Assembly: GCA_038205115.1 (NCBI GenBank)
Contig: JBBRCE010000019.1
Location: forward strand, 1-64,000
Length of the DNA: 64,000 nt
Source: JBBRCE01 sp038205115
GTDB taxonomy: Bacteria; Planctomycetota; Planctomycetia; Pirellulales; JBBRCE01
Direction of reading: 5' to 3'
In this document: positions 35,039-44,262 of the stretch, in pieces
Layout: every line of letters begins with the position of its first letter
Position numbering within the stretch: position 1 is the stretch's first letter
Notes under the pieces: generated by a model
The model's database searches: none
What the model saw: the letters and a program-made list of their open reading frames with translations, nothing else
Told to the model about the DNA's origin: nothing
Translations under genes and position numbers: made by a program

Positions 35039-35956
35039 ATGGCCGGAGTTTCTGGTTTGCCCGACGCTAATCAACAGCACGCAATTGAAAAAGCCGATGT
35101 GTTGATCGAGGCTTTGGCCTGGATTCGCCAGTTTCGTGATAAGGTCACGGTCATCAAGCTCGGCGGCAGCGTGATGGAATCGCCCGAGGCGTTGCGGCAT
35201 CTGTTGCTGGATCTGGTGTTTCTGGAAACCGTCGGCATGCGCGTGGTTGTGGTTCACGGCGGCGGTGCGGCCATTAGCCGGGCCATGGATACCGCCGGTC
35301 TGGCCCCGCGATTCATCCAGGGACGTCGCTATACCGACGATGCCACGCGAGACATTGTCGAGCGTGTGCTGGCCTACGAAACCAACGAGAACATCGCCAA
35401 CCGCATTGAAGAATTCGGCGGCCGCGCCGCGCCGCTCAATTTTCATACCACCAATGTGCTGTTCGGCGAAAAAATAACGCTGCCGGGCGAAAACGGCGCA
35501 CCGATCGACCTGGGCCATGTTGGCAAAGTGACGCGGGTCGATCGAACCACGATCGAAAATTTGTGCTACGCGCGAATCGTGCCGGTGATTCCCTCAATGT
35601 GCATCGGGCCGGACGGCCAAAAGCTGAACGTCAACGCCGACACGGCGGCCACAGCCGTGGCGCAGTCGCTGGGCGCGGAAAAATTGGTCTTCTTGAGCGA
35701 CGTGAATGGCGTGCGTCGCAAAAAGGAAGATCCGGCCACGTTGATTCATTCGCTTTCGGCTAAAGCCGCACGCGAGATGATTTCCAGCGGTCAGATTGAG
35801 GCCGGCATGATTCCCAAAGTCGAGGCTTGCCTGGAAACGCTCGACCGCGGCGTGCGTAAGATTCACATCATCGACGGCCGACTGCGGCACTCGCTGATGT
35901 TGGAGATTTACACCAATCGCGGCGTCGGCACAGAAATGGTTCGCGACGAAGTGTGA
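35039..35956 (+). CDS. argB: acetylglutamate kinase
   Basis: A 305-residue cytoplasmic enzyme that phosphorylates N-acetylglutamate, the second step of arginine synthesis. VTVIKLGGSVMES supplies the ATP-binding Lys and Gly loop. VVVHGGGAAIS binds acetylglutamate, and NVNADTAATAVAQSLGAEKL and IEAGMIPKVEACLETL are conserved C-terminal segments. An N-terminal helix (about 15-30) precedes the core. Such an extension is typical of arginine-inhibited hexameric forms, so feedback control is likely. Start ATG 35039 is used. The next gene begins 66 bases on. Confidence 0.95.
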   Translation: MAGVSGLPDANQQHAIEKADVLIEALAWIRQFRDKVTVIKLGGSVMESPEALRHLLLDLVFLETVGMRVVVVHGGGAAISRAMDTAGLAPRFIQGRRYTDDATRDIVERVLAYETNENIANRIEEFGGRAAPLNFHTTNVLFGEKITLPGENGAPIDLGHVGKVTRVDRTTIENLCYARIVPVIPSMCIGPDGQKLNVNADTAATAVAQSLGAEKLVFLSDVNGVRRKKEDPATLIHSLSAKAAREMISSGQIEAGMIPKVEACLETLDRGVRKIHIIDGRLRHSLMLEIYTNRGVGTEMVRDEV

Positions 35957-36022
35957 ACGTATTGCGTTGTGGCTGGTCATGAGACCGGAGGGTTTTGATC
36001 GCTCGGTTTAGTAGGTTGTGAT

Positions 36023-37213
36023 ATGCGGTCGCTGATTTTAATGGCGATGATTCTGCCGGCCGGCTGGGCCGCGACGGAGTTGCGCGCGGCCGAAGATCGG
36101 ATCACCGGCCGGTTGGAGATGGCCATCGACGGCGAACAGGCCGTGGATTTTCCGATCATCATCCAAGTGACGCTGACCAACACCAGCGAAAAGCCCTTGA
36201 CCTGGAGCGCAACCAAAAGCGGCGCCGTGCCTGCGCGCCTGCTGCGGGTGCTGGTGCGAACCGCGGACGGCAAGACGTCTCTGGAAAAACCCGAAAACGA
36301 GATGGGCGGTACGCTGAACGCGTTTTTTGGCACGCCACAACCGCCGACCACGTTGGAATCGCAACAGCAAACCACCTTCAATGTATTTTTGAATCCGCTG
36401 CCGATCGGCGAGTATCGGCTGCGCGTGATTACCAGTGGCGCGGCAACGGCGTCGTTTCCGGAGTTGGATTCCGTCCAGTGGTTGACGATTCGCGTTCGAG
36501 CGAATCAGCGCGTGGTGGGCCAGCGTCAGGCGGCCATCGTTAGGGCGGCCGCCGGAGGTAACGCATTCGATCAATATCTGGCCAAGACGTTCGGTTTTAG
36601 CGACGACATGGACTCGCTACTGGAGCAGTTGCAATCTGGCGATCTGGATTCGATGAAAAAAGCAGCCGATCAACTATCCAGTACGCGGCGCATGCCGCCA
36701 GGCAGCGATTCCGTGTTGCATTCGGCCATCAAGCAGTGCGACGCGCAGAAAGCCGATAAGCGCTACGACGATACGCACTGGGCGCTGTTCCGTTTGTTCT
36801 TGAAGAGCGGCCGCGACGAGGCGTTGGACCAACTGATCGAAACAATCGACTCGGGCGAGCAGCATAATCGCACCTTGCTGATCGATCACTTGGCGGACTT
36901 CAAACAGCCGCGCGCGGCCGAGTGGCTCATCAAATTTCAAAACGCGGCCAACGCAATTGATGCCAAGGCCGCTGTGTTGGCGTTGGCACGCAGGTCGCAC
37001 CCGGCCGCGTTGGAACCCTTGATCAAGCTGGCTGCCGATCCAGCTGCAAACCCCACGGCGTTTCCAACGTTGGCCAGCAATTATTTCGACGATCCACAAG
37101 TTGCAAAACTCATCGATCAGGCGGCGCAAAGCGCCAATGCTGCGTTGAGCGCAGAAGCAAAAGCGGCCGTGCTGCGTCATCGATTCGAAACCCAAGCCAA
37201 GCAACGGAAATAG
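36023..37213 (+). CDS. exported protein with HEAT-like C-terminal repeats
   Basis: A 396-residue protein. A signal peptide ends near ELRAAED. A beta-sandwich-like domain follows (about 25-160; VDFPIIIQVTLTNTSEKPLTW, then FLNPLPIGEYRLRV). The rest is alpha-helical with short HEAT-like units such as AKAAVLALARRSHPAALEPL. No enzyme motif is seen. It sits between argB and argD on the same strand with gaps of 66 and 123 bases. It may share their transcript, but its envelope location makes a role in arginine synthesis unlikely. Confidence 0.6.
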   Translation: MRSLILMAMILPAGWAATELRAAEDRITGRLEMAIDGEQAVDFPIIIQVTLTNTSEKPLTWSATKSGAVPARLLRVLVRTADGKTSLEKPENEMGGTLNAFFGTPQPPTTLESQQQTTFNVFLNPLPIGEYRLRVITSGAATASFPELDSVQWLTIRVRANQRVVGQRQAAIVRAAAGGNAFDQYLAKTFGFSDDMDSLLEQLQSGDLDSMKKAADQLSSTRRMPPGSDSVLHSAIKQCDAQKADKRYDDTHWALFRLFLKSGRDEALDQLIETIDSGEQHNRTLLIDHLADFKQPRAAEWLIKFQNAANAIDAKAAVLALARRSHPAALEPLIKLAADPAANPTAFPTLASNYFDDPQVAKLIDQAAQSANAALSAEAKAAVLRHRFETQAKQRK

Positions 37214-37336
37214 CCGTTGCCAGATTTTACAAAGTCCAATGACCGTTCCTTCATGTAAGTCCAAAACATCAAAACCCTGAGCGTTCCAGCACGCAAACGG
37301 GTTCTAGCCTCAAAGACAACCGGAGCGAAGTTTTTT

Positions 37337-38542
37337 ATGGCCACTGCCACTGCCATGAGTTCGGCCGAAACGGTTGAACTGTTCAAAAAGTATGTCGTGC
37401 CCAATTATGGTCGCTACCCGGTGGCGCTGGTGCGTGGCGAAGGCTCGCACGTTTGGGACAGCGAAGGCAACCGCTACTTGGACTTTTTCCCCGGCTGGGG
37501 CTGCAACTTGCTGGGCCACTGCCCTGAACCGATCGTGCGGGCCGTGCAGCAGCAAGTGGCCACGCTGATTCACGTGCCCAACACCTGGTATACCGAAGCG
37601 CAAGGTCAGTGGGCCAAGGCACTCTCTGATCGCAGCTTTGGCGGGCAGGCGTTTTTCTGCAACTCGGGCACCGAGGCCAACGAGGCGGCCATCAAACTCG
37701 CGCGGCTGCACACGCCCAAAGAAAAGTACAAAATCATCACGTTTCGCGGTGGTTTTCACGGACGTACGCTGGGCTCCACCGCGGCGACCGCGCAGCCCAA
37801 GTATCACGAAGGGTTGGGCCCGTTGATGGCTGGCTTTGTCTACGCGCCGTTTGGTGATTTGGAAGCCGTGCGTGGGCTGATTGACGACGAAACGGCCGCC
37901 ATCATGGTCGAACCCATTCAGGGCGAAGGGGGCGTGCAGATTCCGCCCGACGGCTTTTTGCAAGGCTTGCGGACACTCTGCGATCAGCACGGCTTGCTGC
38001 TGATGTTTGACGAAGTCCAGACTGGCTGCGGCCGCACGGGCGAGTGGTTTGCTTACCAGCATTTTGGCGTGACGCCGGACGTAATCACACTGGCCAAGGC
38101 GCTGTGCGGCGGAATCGCTGGCGGTGCCATGCTGACCACCGCAGCCATTGCGCCCAGCTTGCGTCCGGGCATGCACGCAGCCACCTTCGGCGGAAACCCA
38201 ATTGCCGCCCGTGCTGGCATTGCGGCGCTTGAGATGATCGAAGACGAGAACCTGCTCGAGGCAGCCAAGCAACTGGGCGAAGTCTTCAAGACGCGTCTCA
38301 ACGCGCTGGCCGCCGAATGCAATCTGATCAAGCAAGTTCGCGTGGTCGGCGCGATGATCGGAGTCGAGTTGACCATCGAAGGCGCGCCGATCGTCAAAGC
38401 CTGCCTGGAGCGGAAGTTGTTGATCAACTGCACGCAAAACATCGTGCTGCGTTTACTGCCGGCGATGAACCTGGGCGAGGAACTGGCGCACGAGGGTCTG
38501 GATATCCTCGGTGACGTCCTCAAGCAGCATGCTACGCGTTAA
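37337..38542 (+). CDS. argD: acetylornithine aminotransferase
   Basis: A 401-residue class III PLP aminotransferase converting N-acetylglutamate semialdehyde to N-acetylornithine. Visible features are NRYLDFFPGWGCNLLGH, FCNSGTEANEAAIKLAR, FRGGFHGRTLGSTAAT, the Asp-x-x-Gln of MFDEVQTGCGRTG, and the PLP-lysine in TLAKALCGG. RxxxNR-like C-terminal residues are present in NIVLRLLPAMNL. The same enzyme may serve as succinyldiaminopimelate aminotransferase, a possible link to dapA at 48.7 kb. GGAG lies about 11 bases before ATG 37337. Confidence 0.93.
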   Translation: MATATAMSSAETVELFKKYVVPNYGRYPVALVRGEGSHVWDSEGNRYLDFFPGWGCNLLGHCPEPIVRAVQQQVATLIHVPNTWYTEAQGQWAKALSDRSFGGQAFFCNSGTEANEAAIKLARLHTPKEKYKIITFRGGFHGRTLGSTAATAQPKYHEGLGPLMAGFVYAPFGDLEAVRGLIDDETAAIMVEPIQGEGGVQIPPDGFLQGLRTLCDQHGLLLMFDEVQTGCGRTGEWFAYQHFGVTPDVITLAKALCGGIAGGAMLTTAAIAPSLRPGMHAATFGGNPIAARAGIAALEMIEDENLLEAAKQLGEVFKTRLNALAAECNLIKQVRVVGAMIGVELTIEGAPIVKACLERKLLINCTQNIVLRLLPAMNLGEELAHEGLDILGDVLKQHATR

Positions 38543-38637
38543 GATGCCGCAACGTATTCGATCAGCCGCGCCGCCGATCGCTGACAAAACTTGACCACGC
38601 CGTGAATTCCTTGCATACCGCCTCACCCATTTGTCGC

Positions 38638-39555
38638 ATGCGTCATCTCATTACGTTGGCCGATCTCACGCCGGTTGAAATCGAACAGATTTTCGCCATT
38701 ACCGAAGATCTCAAATCCAAGCACGCCAAGGGCCGTCGCGAGGCGCTGCTGCCCGGCCGCGTCATGGCGCTGCTGTTCGAGAAGCCCTCGTTGCGGACGC
38801 GCGTCAGTTTCGAAGCGGGCATGGCGCACCTAGGTGGCAGTAGCCTGCTGCTGGGCGACGAAGTGGGCTTTAAATCGCGCGAGAGCATTCCCGACTTTGC
38901 CCGCGTGCTGAGCCAGTACGTCGATGTGATCGTGATGCGCTGTAAGTTGCATGCCACGGTCGTGGAAATGACCGAACACGCCAGTTGCTCGGTGATCAAT
39001 GGCCTGACCGATCTGGCTCATCCTTGCCAATCGTTGGCCGATTTGTACACCCTGCGTGAACTGCTGGGCAATCTCAAGCAGCGCACGCTGGCTTACATCG
39101 GCGATGGCAACAATGTCGCTCGTTCGCTGGCCGAAGGCTGCGGCAAGACCGGCATGAAGTTTGTCATGGCCACGCCCAAAAACTATCGCTTCGATCAACC
39201 GTTTTTAGAGCACTTGAAAAACGATCTGCCTGAGCTAGATCTGCACGTCACCGACGATCCAGTCGAAGCAGTCAGCAACGCCGACGCCGTGTACACCGAC
39301 GTTTGGACCAGCATGGGGCAAGAGAGCGAGTCTAAGAAGCGGCTGAAAGACTTCGCCAAGTATCAGGTCAACGGCAAGCTGATGGCCCATGCGCCCGAGG
39401 CGTACTTTTTGCACTGCCTGCCCGCGCATCGCGGCGAAGAAGTGACCGACGAAGTCATCGACGGCCCCAACAGCGCCGTGGTGCAAGAAGCGGCCAATCG
39501 GATGCATGTGCAAAAAGGCATTTTGGCTTGGCTGTTGAGTCGCCCCAGCGAGTAG
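38638..39555 (+). CDS. argF: ornithine carbamoyltransferase
   Basis: A 305-residue enzyme forming citrulline from ornithine and carbamoyl phosphate. The carbamoyl-phosphate loop reads FEKPSLRTRVSFE (Ser51-Leu-Arg-Thr54, the SLRT variant of STRT). DLAHPCQSLADLYT and FLHCLPAHRGEEV complete the active site. The ornithine (SMG) loop is TSMGQESESKKR. Start ATG 38638 gives the usual MRHLITLADL N-terminus; a GTG at 38602 is an alternative. It follows argD by 95 bases and ends the arg gene run. The next gene converges on it. Confidence 0.94.
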   Translation: MRHLITLADLTPVEIEQIFAITEDLKSKHAKGRREALLPGRVMALLFEKPSLRTRVSFEAGMAHLGGSSLLLGDEVGFKSRESIPDFARVLSQYVDVIVMRCKLHATVVEMTEHASCSVINGLTDLAHPCQSLADLYTLRELLGNLKQRTLAYIGDGNNVARSLAEGCGKTGMKFVMATPKNYRFDQPFLEHLKNDLPELDLHVTDDPVEAVSNADAVYTDVWTSMGQESESKKRLKDFAKYQVNGKLMAHAPEAYFLHCLPAHRGEEVTDEVIDGPNSAVVQEAANRMHVQKGILAWLLSRPSE

Positions 39556-39628
39556 CCCGAGCCCCAGCCCGCCAGGCAGCGATTCTCGCCGCGGGTGTTT
39601 CGGCAACTTGCCTGGCCCGTCGTCGATC

Positions 39629-39648
39629 ATTGCTGACGCGTCAGCAAT
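39629..39648. repeat. perfect 20-bp palindrome between argF and lysC
   Basis: ATTGCTGACGCGTCAGCAAT is its own reverse complement and touches the last base of the lysC stop codon. There is no T-run on either side. It could be a symmetric protein-binding site or a loop-poor bidirectional terminator. Confidence 0.75.
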
Positions 39649-41423
39649 TATCGCTGTACGTTGGCAAACGCTTTTTGTAGGCAGCCTAAAGCGGTCTTCC
39701 CTTGCGTACCGTCGACAATCACGTTGACCTGCATCTCGCTGGTATTGATCATTTCGATATTGATCCCCACTTCGGTCAACGAGCGGAACATACCGATCGC
39801 CACGCCGGTGTGGCTGCGCATGCCAATTCCGGAAACCGAAAGCTTGCTGACGCGAGGGCAACTCGTCACCGGACCGCAACCGATCCCGGCTGCCAGCTTC
39901 TGCGCCAAGTCGACGCTTTTGGTCAGCGACGCTTGTGGCGTGGTGAAACTCAAGTTGGCCTGCCCGCCACGCCCAAAGCTTTGCACGATCATGTCGATAA
40001 ACACGCCGCCGGCCGCCAATTCCTCAAACACTTGCGCTGCGATGCCGGGATGGTCGGGCAGTTGGGTGATCGTGACTCGCGCTTGGCTGTCGTCCAAACT
40101 GATGCCATCGATCGTCAGGTGTTCCATGCCCTGCAGCCGAGTGACAATTTCGATTGGCGATGCGCCGTTGGTGTAGGGCTGCGGGCCTTCGGCATCGGCC
40201 GCCCGGATGGGCTCGCGATCCAATTGAAATTCGGCATGTACGGCGCGCAGCGCGGCCAGACCTTGCTCGCGACTGACCAGCGCGGAAATTTTGATTTCGC
40301 TGGTGGCGATGATCTCAATATTGACGCCCGCGGTGGCCAGCGCGCGGAACATCCGCTGCGCGACGCCGGTTTGTTTGGCCATGCCCAACCCGACGACGGA
40401 AATTTTGGCCACGTTTTCGTCGTGACTAAATCCGGAGGCGTTCAACTCGCCAGCGAGTTCCTTGATCAGATCGAGCGTCACCGGCAATTCGTCGCGGACC
40501 ACGGTAAACGAAATATCGGCCTTATCTTCGGCGCCCACGTTCTGCACGATCATGTCGACCGAAATATTCTTGGCAGCCAACCGACTGAAGATCGCCAGAC
40601 TGATGCCGGGGCGGTCCGGCACGCCCTCGATCGTAACCCGCGCCTCGTCTTTGACCAGCGCAGCGCCGCTCACCGGCATGTCCGGCGCTTCTGGCTCGGC
40701 GACGATCATCGTGCCGCGGCGGTCCGAAAAGCTGCTGCGGACGTGAATCGGCACGTGGAATTTCTTGGCGAACTCGATCGAGCGGCTGTGCATTACGCCG
40801 GCACCCAAACTGGCCAGCTCGAGCATTTCGTCGTAGCTGATTTGCTTCACGCGGCGGGCTTCGGGCAGTTGTCGCGGATCGGTGGTGTAAACGCCATCCA
40901 CGTCGGTATAGATTTCACAGGCGTCGGCCTTGAGCACCGCCGCCAAAGCCACGGCCGTGGTGTCGCTGCCGCCGCGACCGAGGGTGGTGATGTTGTAGTT
41001 TTCGTCGATGCCCTGAAACCCGGCGGCGATCACGACATTGCCTTCGTTGAGAAATCCCCGCAAGCGTTCGGTCGAAATCGTATGGATACGGGCTTTGGTG
41101 TGCGTGCTGTCTGTTTTGATGCCAATTTGCGCGCCGGTCAGGCTGATGGCTTTGTAGCCCAGCGAGTGGATTGCCATGGCCATCAGCGCCACGCTGACTT
41201 GCTCGCCGGTGGAGAGCAGCATGTCCATCTCGCGAGCCGAGGGCCGATCGGTAATTTCGTGGGCCAGATCGACCAGCACATCGGTGTTTTTGCCCATCGC
41301 GCTGACAACCATCACAACTTGGTGGCCCTCTTGAAAAGCGCGAATTGCCTTGCGGGCAGCACCGAGAATTTTTTGCGGATCGGCGACGCTCGTCCCGCCA
41401 AACTTTTGCACGATGATCGACAT
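39648..41423 (-). CDS. lysC: aspartokinase with four ACT domains
   Basis: A 591-residue enzyme making aspartyl phosphate, the entry to Lys, Thr and Met synthesis. The kinase domain (about 1-250) has VQKFGGTSVAD and GRGGSDTTAVALA. Two ACT pairs follow. The first starts VTIEGVPDRPGISLAIFSRL with ISVVGLGMAKQTGVAQRM. The second starts VTITQLPDHPGIAAQVFEEL with LSVSGIGMRSHTGVAIGMF. The regulatory region is therefore duplicated compared with the two-ACT enzymes of about 400-450 residues, so two effector sites are likely. GGAGGTGATG lies about 10 bases before ATG 41423, the best Shine-Dalgarno in the window. It is downstream of hom and a PGM-like gene on the same strand. Confidence 0.95.
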   Translation of the reverse strand: MSIIVQKFGGTSVADPQKILGAARKAIRAFQEGHQVVMVVSAMGKNTDVLVDLAHEITDRPSAREMDMLLSTGEQVSVALMAMAIHSLGYKAISLTGAQIGIKTDSTHTKARIHTISTERLRGFLNEGNVVIAAGFQGIDENYNITTLGRGGSDTTAVALAAVLKADACEIYTDVDGVYTTDPRQLPEARRVKQISYDEMLELASLGAGVMHSRSIEFAKKFHVPIHVRSSFSDRRGTMIVAEPEAPDMPVSGAALVKDEARVTIEGVPDRPGISLAIFSRLAAKNISVDMIVQNVGAEDKADISFTVVRDELPVTLDLIKELAGELNASGFSHDENVAKISVVGLGMAKQTGVAQRMFRALATAGVNIEIIATSEIKISALVSREQGLAALRAVHAEFQLDREPIRAADAEGPQPYTNGASPIEIVTRLQGMEHLTIDGISLDDSQARVTITQLPDHPGIAAQVFEELAAGGVFIDMIVQSFGRGGQANLSFTTPQASLTKSVDLAQKLAAGIGCGPVTSCPRVSKLSVSGIGMRSHTGVAIGMFRSLTEVGINIEMINTSEMQVNVIVDGTQGKTALGCLQKAFANVQR

Positions 41424-41640
41424 TGCGACTTCATCACCTCCGGGGTTGAAAGCAAAACGGCTCGCTGGGCGAGCCGAAGCCACCATCTTAATTCAAACTA
41501 CGCCGGATGGGCATAGCCGGTTCGAAACTTCGGTCCCGGGCGGGCATTCGCCACCAAGCGGATTTTCTCGGACGCTGGTCAGCGGATGCTCGGTCGAATC
41601 GCGGGCTGAAAATGGCCGAAAACCACGATTGGCGGTGGTG

Positions 41641-42846
41641 CTAAATTTTGCCCAAAAAATGCCCCATCAATCGCCAGCCCTGTTCAAATGCTAGCGACGA
41701 CTGGCCGGCGGCAATTTCGTCATAGGTGTTTGGGCCAACCGCCGCGACGCCCGTGCCGGACATTGCAAACGGCACCGCGCCATGGCTGTGCGTTTTGAGC
41801 CGAATGGGCGTGGGATGATCCGGCGTTACCAGGATGCGGTATTCGCCTTGTGCGGCCAGCGCTTTATGCAGCGGTCCGACGATCTCGGCGTCGATGCGTT
41901 CCAGCGCCTTGATCTTGCCGGCCACGTCGCCCTCGTGAGAGGCCTCGTCGGTGGCTTCAACGTGCACGCAAATCAAATCGGTGTTGGGCAAAGCGTCGAT
42001 GGCGTACCGCCCCTTGGCGGCGTAATCCGTATCCGTGTAGCCGGTGGCGCCAGGCACTTCAATTCGCTTCCAACCGATCAGTTCGGCCAAGCCGCGTAAC
42101 AAATCCACGGCCGTAATCATCGTTCCGCGGCAGTCGTAGGCTTGTTCAAAGGGCGTCAGGCTCGGCGCTTTTCCTTGTCCCCAGAGCCAGATGTTGGTCG
42201 CCGGCAATTTGCCGGCCGCACGGCGGGCGACGTTCACGGGGTGATCCGCAAACAGCGCGACACTGTCGCACATCAGTTGATTCAGCACCGCGCTGCCCGG
42301 GCCGCGGGGATGATCGTGCAGCACGGTTTTGTCGGTCAGATCGTGCGGCGGCGTGGCGCGGGTATCCATCGAAAATGGCGCAGGCTGATGGGCGCCGCGC
42401 CAGATGAGCAAGTTGCGATAACTTACGCCGGGATAAAACTGCAGATCCGCGCGCCCCAGTTTTTCTTGCGCGGTGGTCAGCAGCGCGCGGGCTTCTTCCG
42501 TCGAAATATGATCGGCGGTGAAGTCGCGCATCGTTTGATCTTCGACCGTCACCAAATTGCAGCGAATGGCCCAATCCTGAGGTCCGAGCGCAATTCCTTG
42601 CGCGGCCGCCTCCAGCGGCGCGCGGCCGGTAAAATTCGCCAGCGGGTCGTAGCCCAGCAGACTCAGGCAAGCCACGTCCGAACCGGCCGGTAGCGATGCC
42701 GGCACATTGTTGGCGCGGCCCACGACACCGGCGGCCGCAATCGCGTCCATGTGCGGGGTATGTGCGGCCTGCAAGGGCGTTTTACCGCCCAGCGCGGATT
42801 GTGGTTCGTCGGCACAGCCGTCGGGAATGATGATGGCGTATTTCAT
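41641..42846 (-). CDS. PGM-like proposed homoserine kinase
   Basis: A 401-residue protein of the archaeal-type cofactor-independent phosphoglycerate mutase (ApgM) family, alkaline-phosphatase superfamily. MKYAIIIPDGCADEP holds the first metal Asp. PASLPAGSDVACLSLLGYDP, HVEATDEASHEGD and TPDHPTPI carry further metal ligands. The subgroup found beside hom and lysC has been proposed to be a non-canonical homoserine kinase replacing ThrB. Here it lies between hom (68-base gap) and lysC (217-base gap) on the same strand, and no GHMP-type thrB is visible. That context favours homoserine kinase over glycolysis, but phosphoglycerate mutase activity is not excluded. Confidence 0.85.
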   Translation of the reverse strand: MKYAIIIPDGCADEPQSALGGKTPLQAAHTPHMDAIAAAGVVGRANNVPASLPAGSDVACLSLLGYDPLANFTGRAPLEAAAQGIALGPQDWAIRCNLVTVEDQTMRDFTADHISTEEARALLTTAQEKLGRADLQFYPGVSYRNLLIWRGAHQPAPFSMDTRATPPHDLTDKTVLHDHPRGPGSAVLNQLMCDSVALFADHPVNVARRAAGKLPATNIWLWGQGKAPSLTPFEQAYDCRGTMITAVDLLRGLAELIGWKRIEVPGATGYTDTDYAAKGRYAIDALPNTDLICVHVEATDEASHEGDVAGKIKALERIDAEIVGPLHKALAAQGEYRILVTPDHPTPIRLKTHSHGAVPFAMSGTGVAAVGPNTYDEIAAGQSSLAFEQGWRLMGHFLGKI

Positions 42847-42914
42847 GGAACTGTGGTTAAAGGTCGAAGGTCGGCGATCGACAGCGATCGGCGGCCGTTT
42901 ATTGGCGGGGTTGC

Positions 42915-44210
42915 TTAATGGTTACGAACGCGCATTTTGATGCTGCCCGTGCGGACGAAGCCCAGCTTGTCAATTTGCGTGAGCGCCGACTGCATGTCGC
43001 CGGCGCTGGCCAGGTGAGTCATGATTACAAGCGGCACTTGTCCATCTTCGCCTTCGTCGTGCTGAATGACCGAGGCGATGGAAATCTGATGTTGGCCCAG
43101 CACGCTGGCAATTTCGCCGAGCACACCGGGCCGATCGTCAACATTGAATCGCAAGTAGTAGCGCCCCACAGCCTGCTTGGGGTCGAGCGGTTCGACGCGC
43201 GCTTCTTGCTTGCTCCACGCCTGCAGTGCGCGGAAAGTGATCGCCGAGCGGCCGAGCACGGTATCGATCATGTCCGCCATGACGGCCGAAGCGGTGGGCA
43301 TTTGCCCCGCGCCCAAGCCTTGGAAAAACAGATCGCCCACGGCATCGCCTTTGATGCTGACGGCGTTGAACGCGCCGCGGACCTCGGCCAGTGGCGTGCC
43401 GGCCTTGACCATCGTCGGCGAGACGTGCATTTCCAATTGGCCGTTGGTGAGCTTGGCGGTGGCCAGCAATTTGATGCGGTAACCCAACTCGCGCGCAAAA
43501 CGCAAATCGATGGTTTGGAGTTGGTCGATGCCTGAGCGCGGAATGTCGCGCCAATGCACGCGCGAGCCAAACGCCAGGTGCGACAAGATCGACAGCTTTT
43601 GGGCGGCGTCGCTGCCATCGACATCCATCGTGGGATCGGCCTCGGCAAAGCCAAGCTTCTGTGCTTCGATCAGTGCCTGGCGGTAATCCACGCCGTGTTC
43701 TTCCATCTGCGTCAAAATGAAATTACTCGTGCCGTTCAAAATCCCGTGAATCGAAAGCACCTGATTGGCCGACAAACATTGGCTGATGTTGGCGATGATC
43801 GGAATGCCGCCGGCCACGGACGCTTCGAAGGCAATCGAGCGGCCCAACTCACGAGCGCGGTCGAACAATTCCGGTCCGTGCTCGGCCAGCAACGCCTTGT
43901 TGGCCGTGACCACGTCTTTACCGCTTTCCAGCAGGTCGAGTAAGATTTGCCGCGCGGGCTCCAGCCCGCCGACGAGATGCGCCACAACGGCAATCTCTTT
44001 GTCTCGCGTGATTCGCGACAGGTCATCCGACAAAATGCCAGCCGGCATTTCCATGTCGCGCGTCTTCGAAAGATCCTGGACGACAACCTGCTCCAACCAC
44101 AGTCGGCGGCCAGCGTGGCGGGCGGGCCGATCCGCATGATCCAGCAGAATTCGCGCAACGCCCAACCCCACGGTTCCAAGTCCGACAATGGCTACCTTGG
44201 TTTTTTCCAT
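42915..44210 (-). CDS. hom: homoserine dehydrogenase
   Basis: A 431-residue enzyme reducing aspartate semialdehyde to homoserine. The NAD(P)-binding fold begins VAIVGLGTVGLGVAR. The catalytic domain has ASVAGGIPII, GILNGTSNFILTQM and GFAEADPTMDVDGSDAAQKL. A C-terminal ACT domain (about 350-431) with RPGVLGEIASVLGQHQISI probably gives threonine feedback inhibition. Length is typical of the monofunctional form. It is the first gene of the hom-(PGM-like)-lysC run and has a modest predicted promoter upstream. Confidence 0.95.
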   Translation of the reverse strand: MEKTKVAIVGLGTVGLGVARILLDHADRPARHAGRRLWLEQVVVQDLSKTRDMEMPAGILSDDLSRITRDKEIAVVAHLVGGLEPARQILLDLLESGKDVVTANKALLAEHGPELFDRARELGRSIAFEASVAGGIPIIANISQCLSANQVLSIHGILNGTSNFILTQMEEHGVDYRQALIEAQKLGFAEADPTMDVDGSDAAQKLSILSHLAFGSRVHWRDIPRSGIDQLQTIDLRFARELGYRIKLLATAKLTNGQLEMHVSPTMVKAGTPLAEVRGAFNAVSIKGDAVGDLFFQGLGAGQMPTASAVMADMIDTVLGRSAITFRALQAWSKQEARVEPLDPKQAVGRYYLRFNVDDRPGVLGEIASVLGQHQISIASVIQHDEGEDGQVPLVIMTHLASAGDMQSALTQIDKLGFVRTGSIKMRVRNH

Positions 44211-44262
44211 CAGCGTGATGCGTTCCGTACACTTGCCAGAAATCGGCCAATTGACTGCGGTT

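Noticed and set aside
37310..38437. A 375-codon open frame on the minus strand
   Set aside because: Antisense shadow of argD, whose catalytic motifs are complete.
39702..41516. A 604-codon open frame on the plus strand
   Set aside because: It lies fully antisense to lysC, has His/Arg/Gln-rich shadow composition and matches no family; it is a by-product of GC-rich codon usage in lysC.
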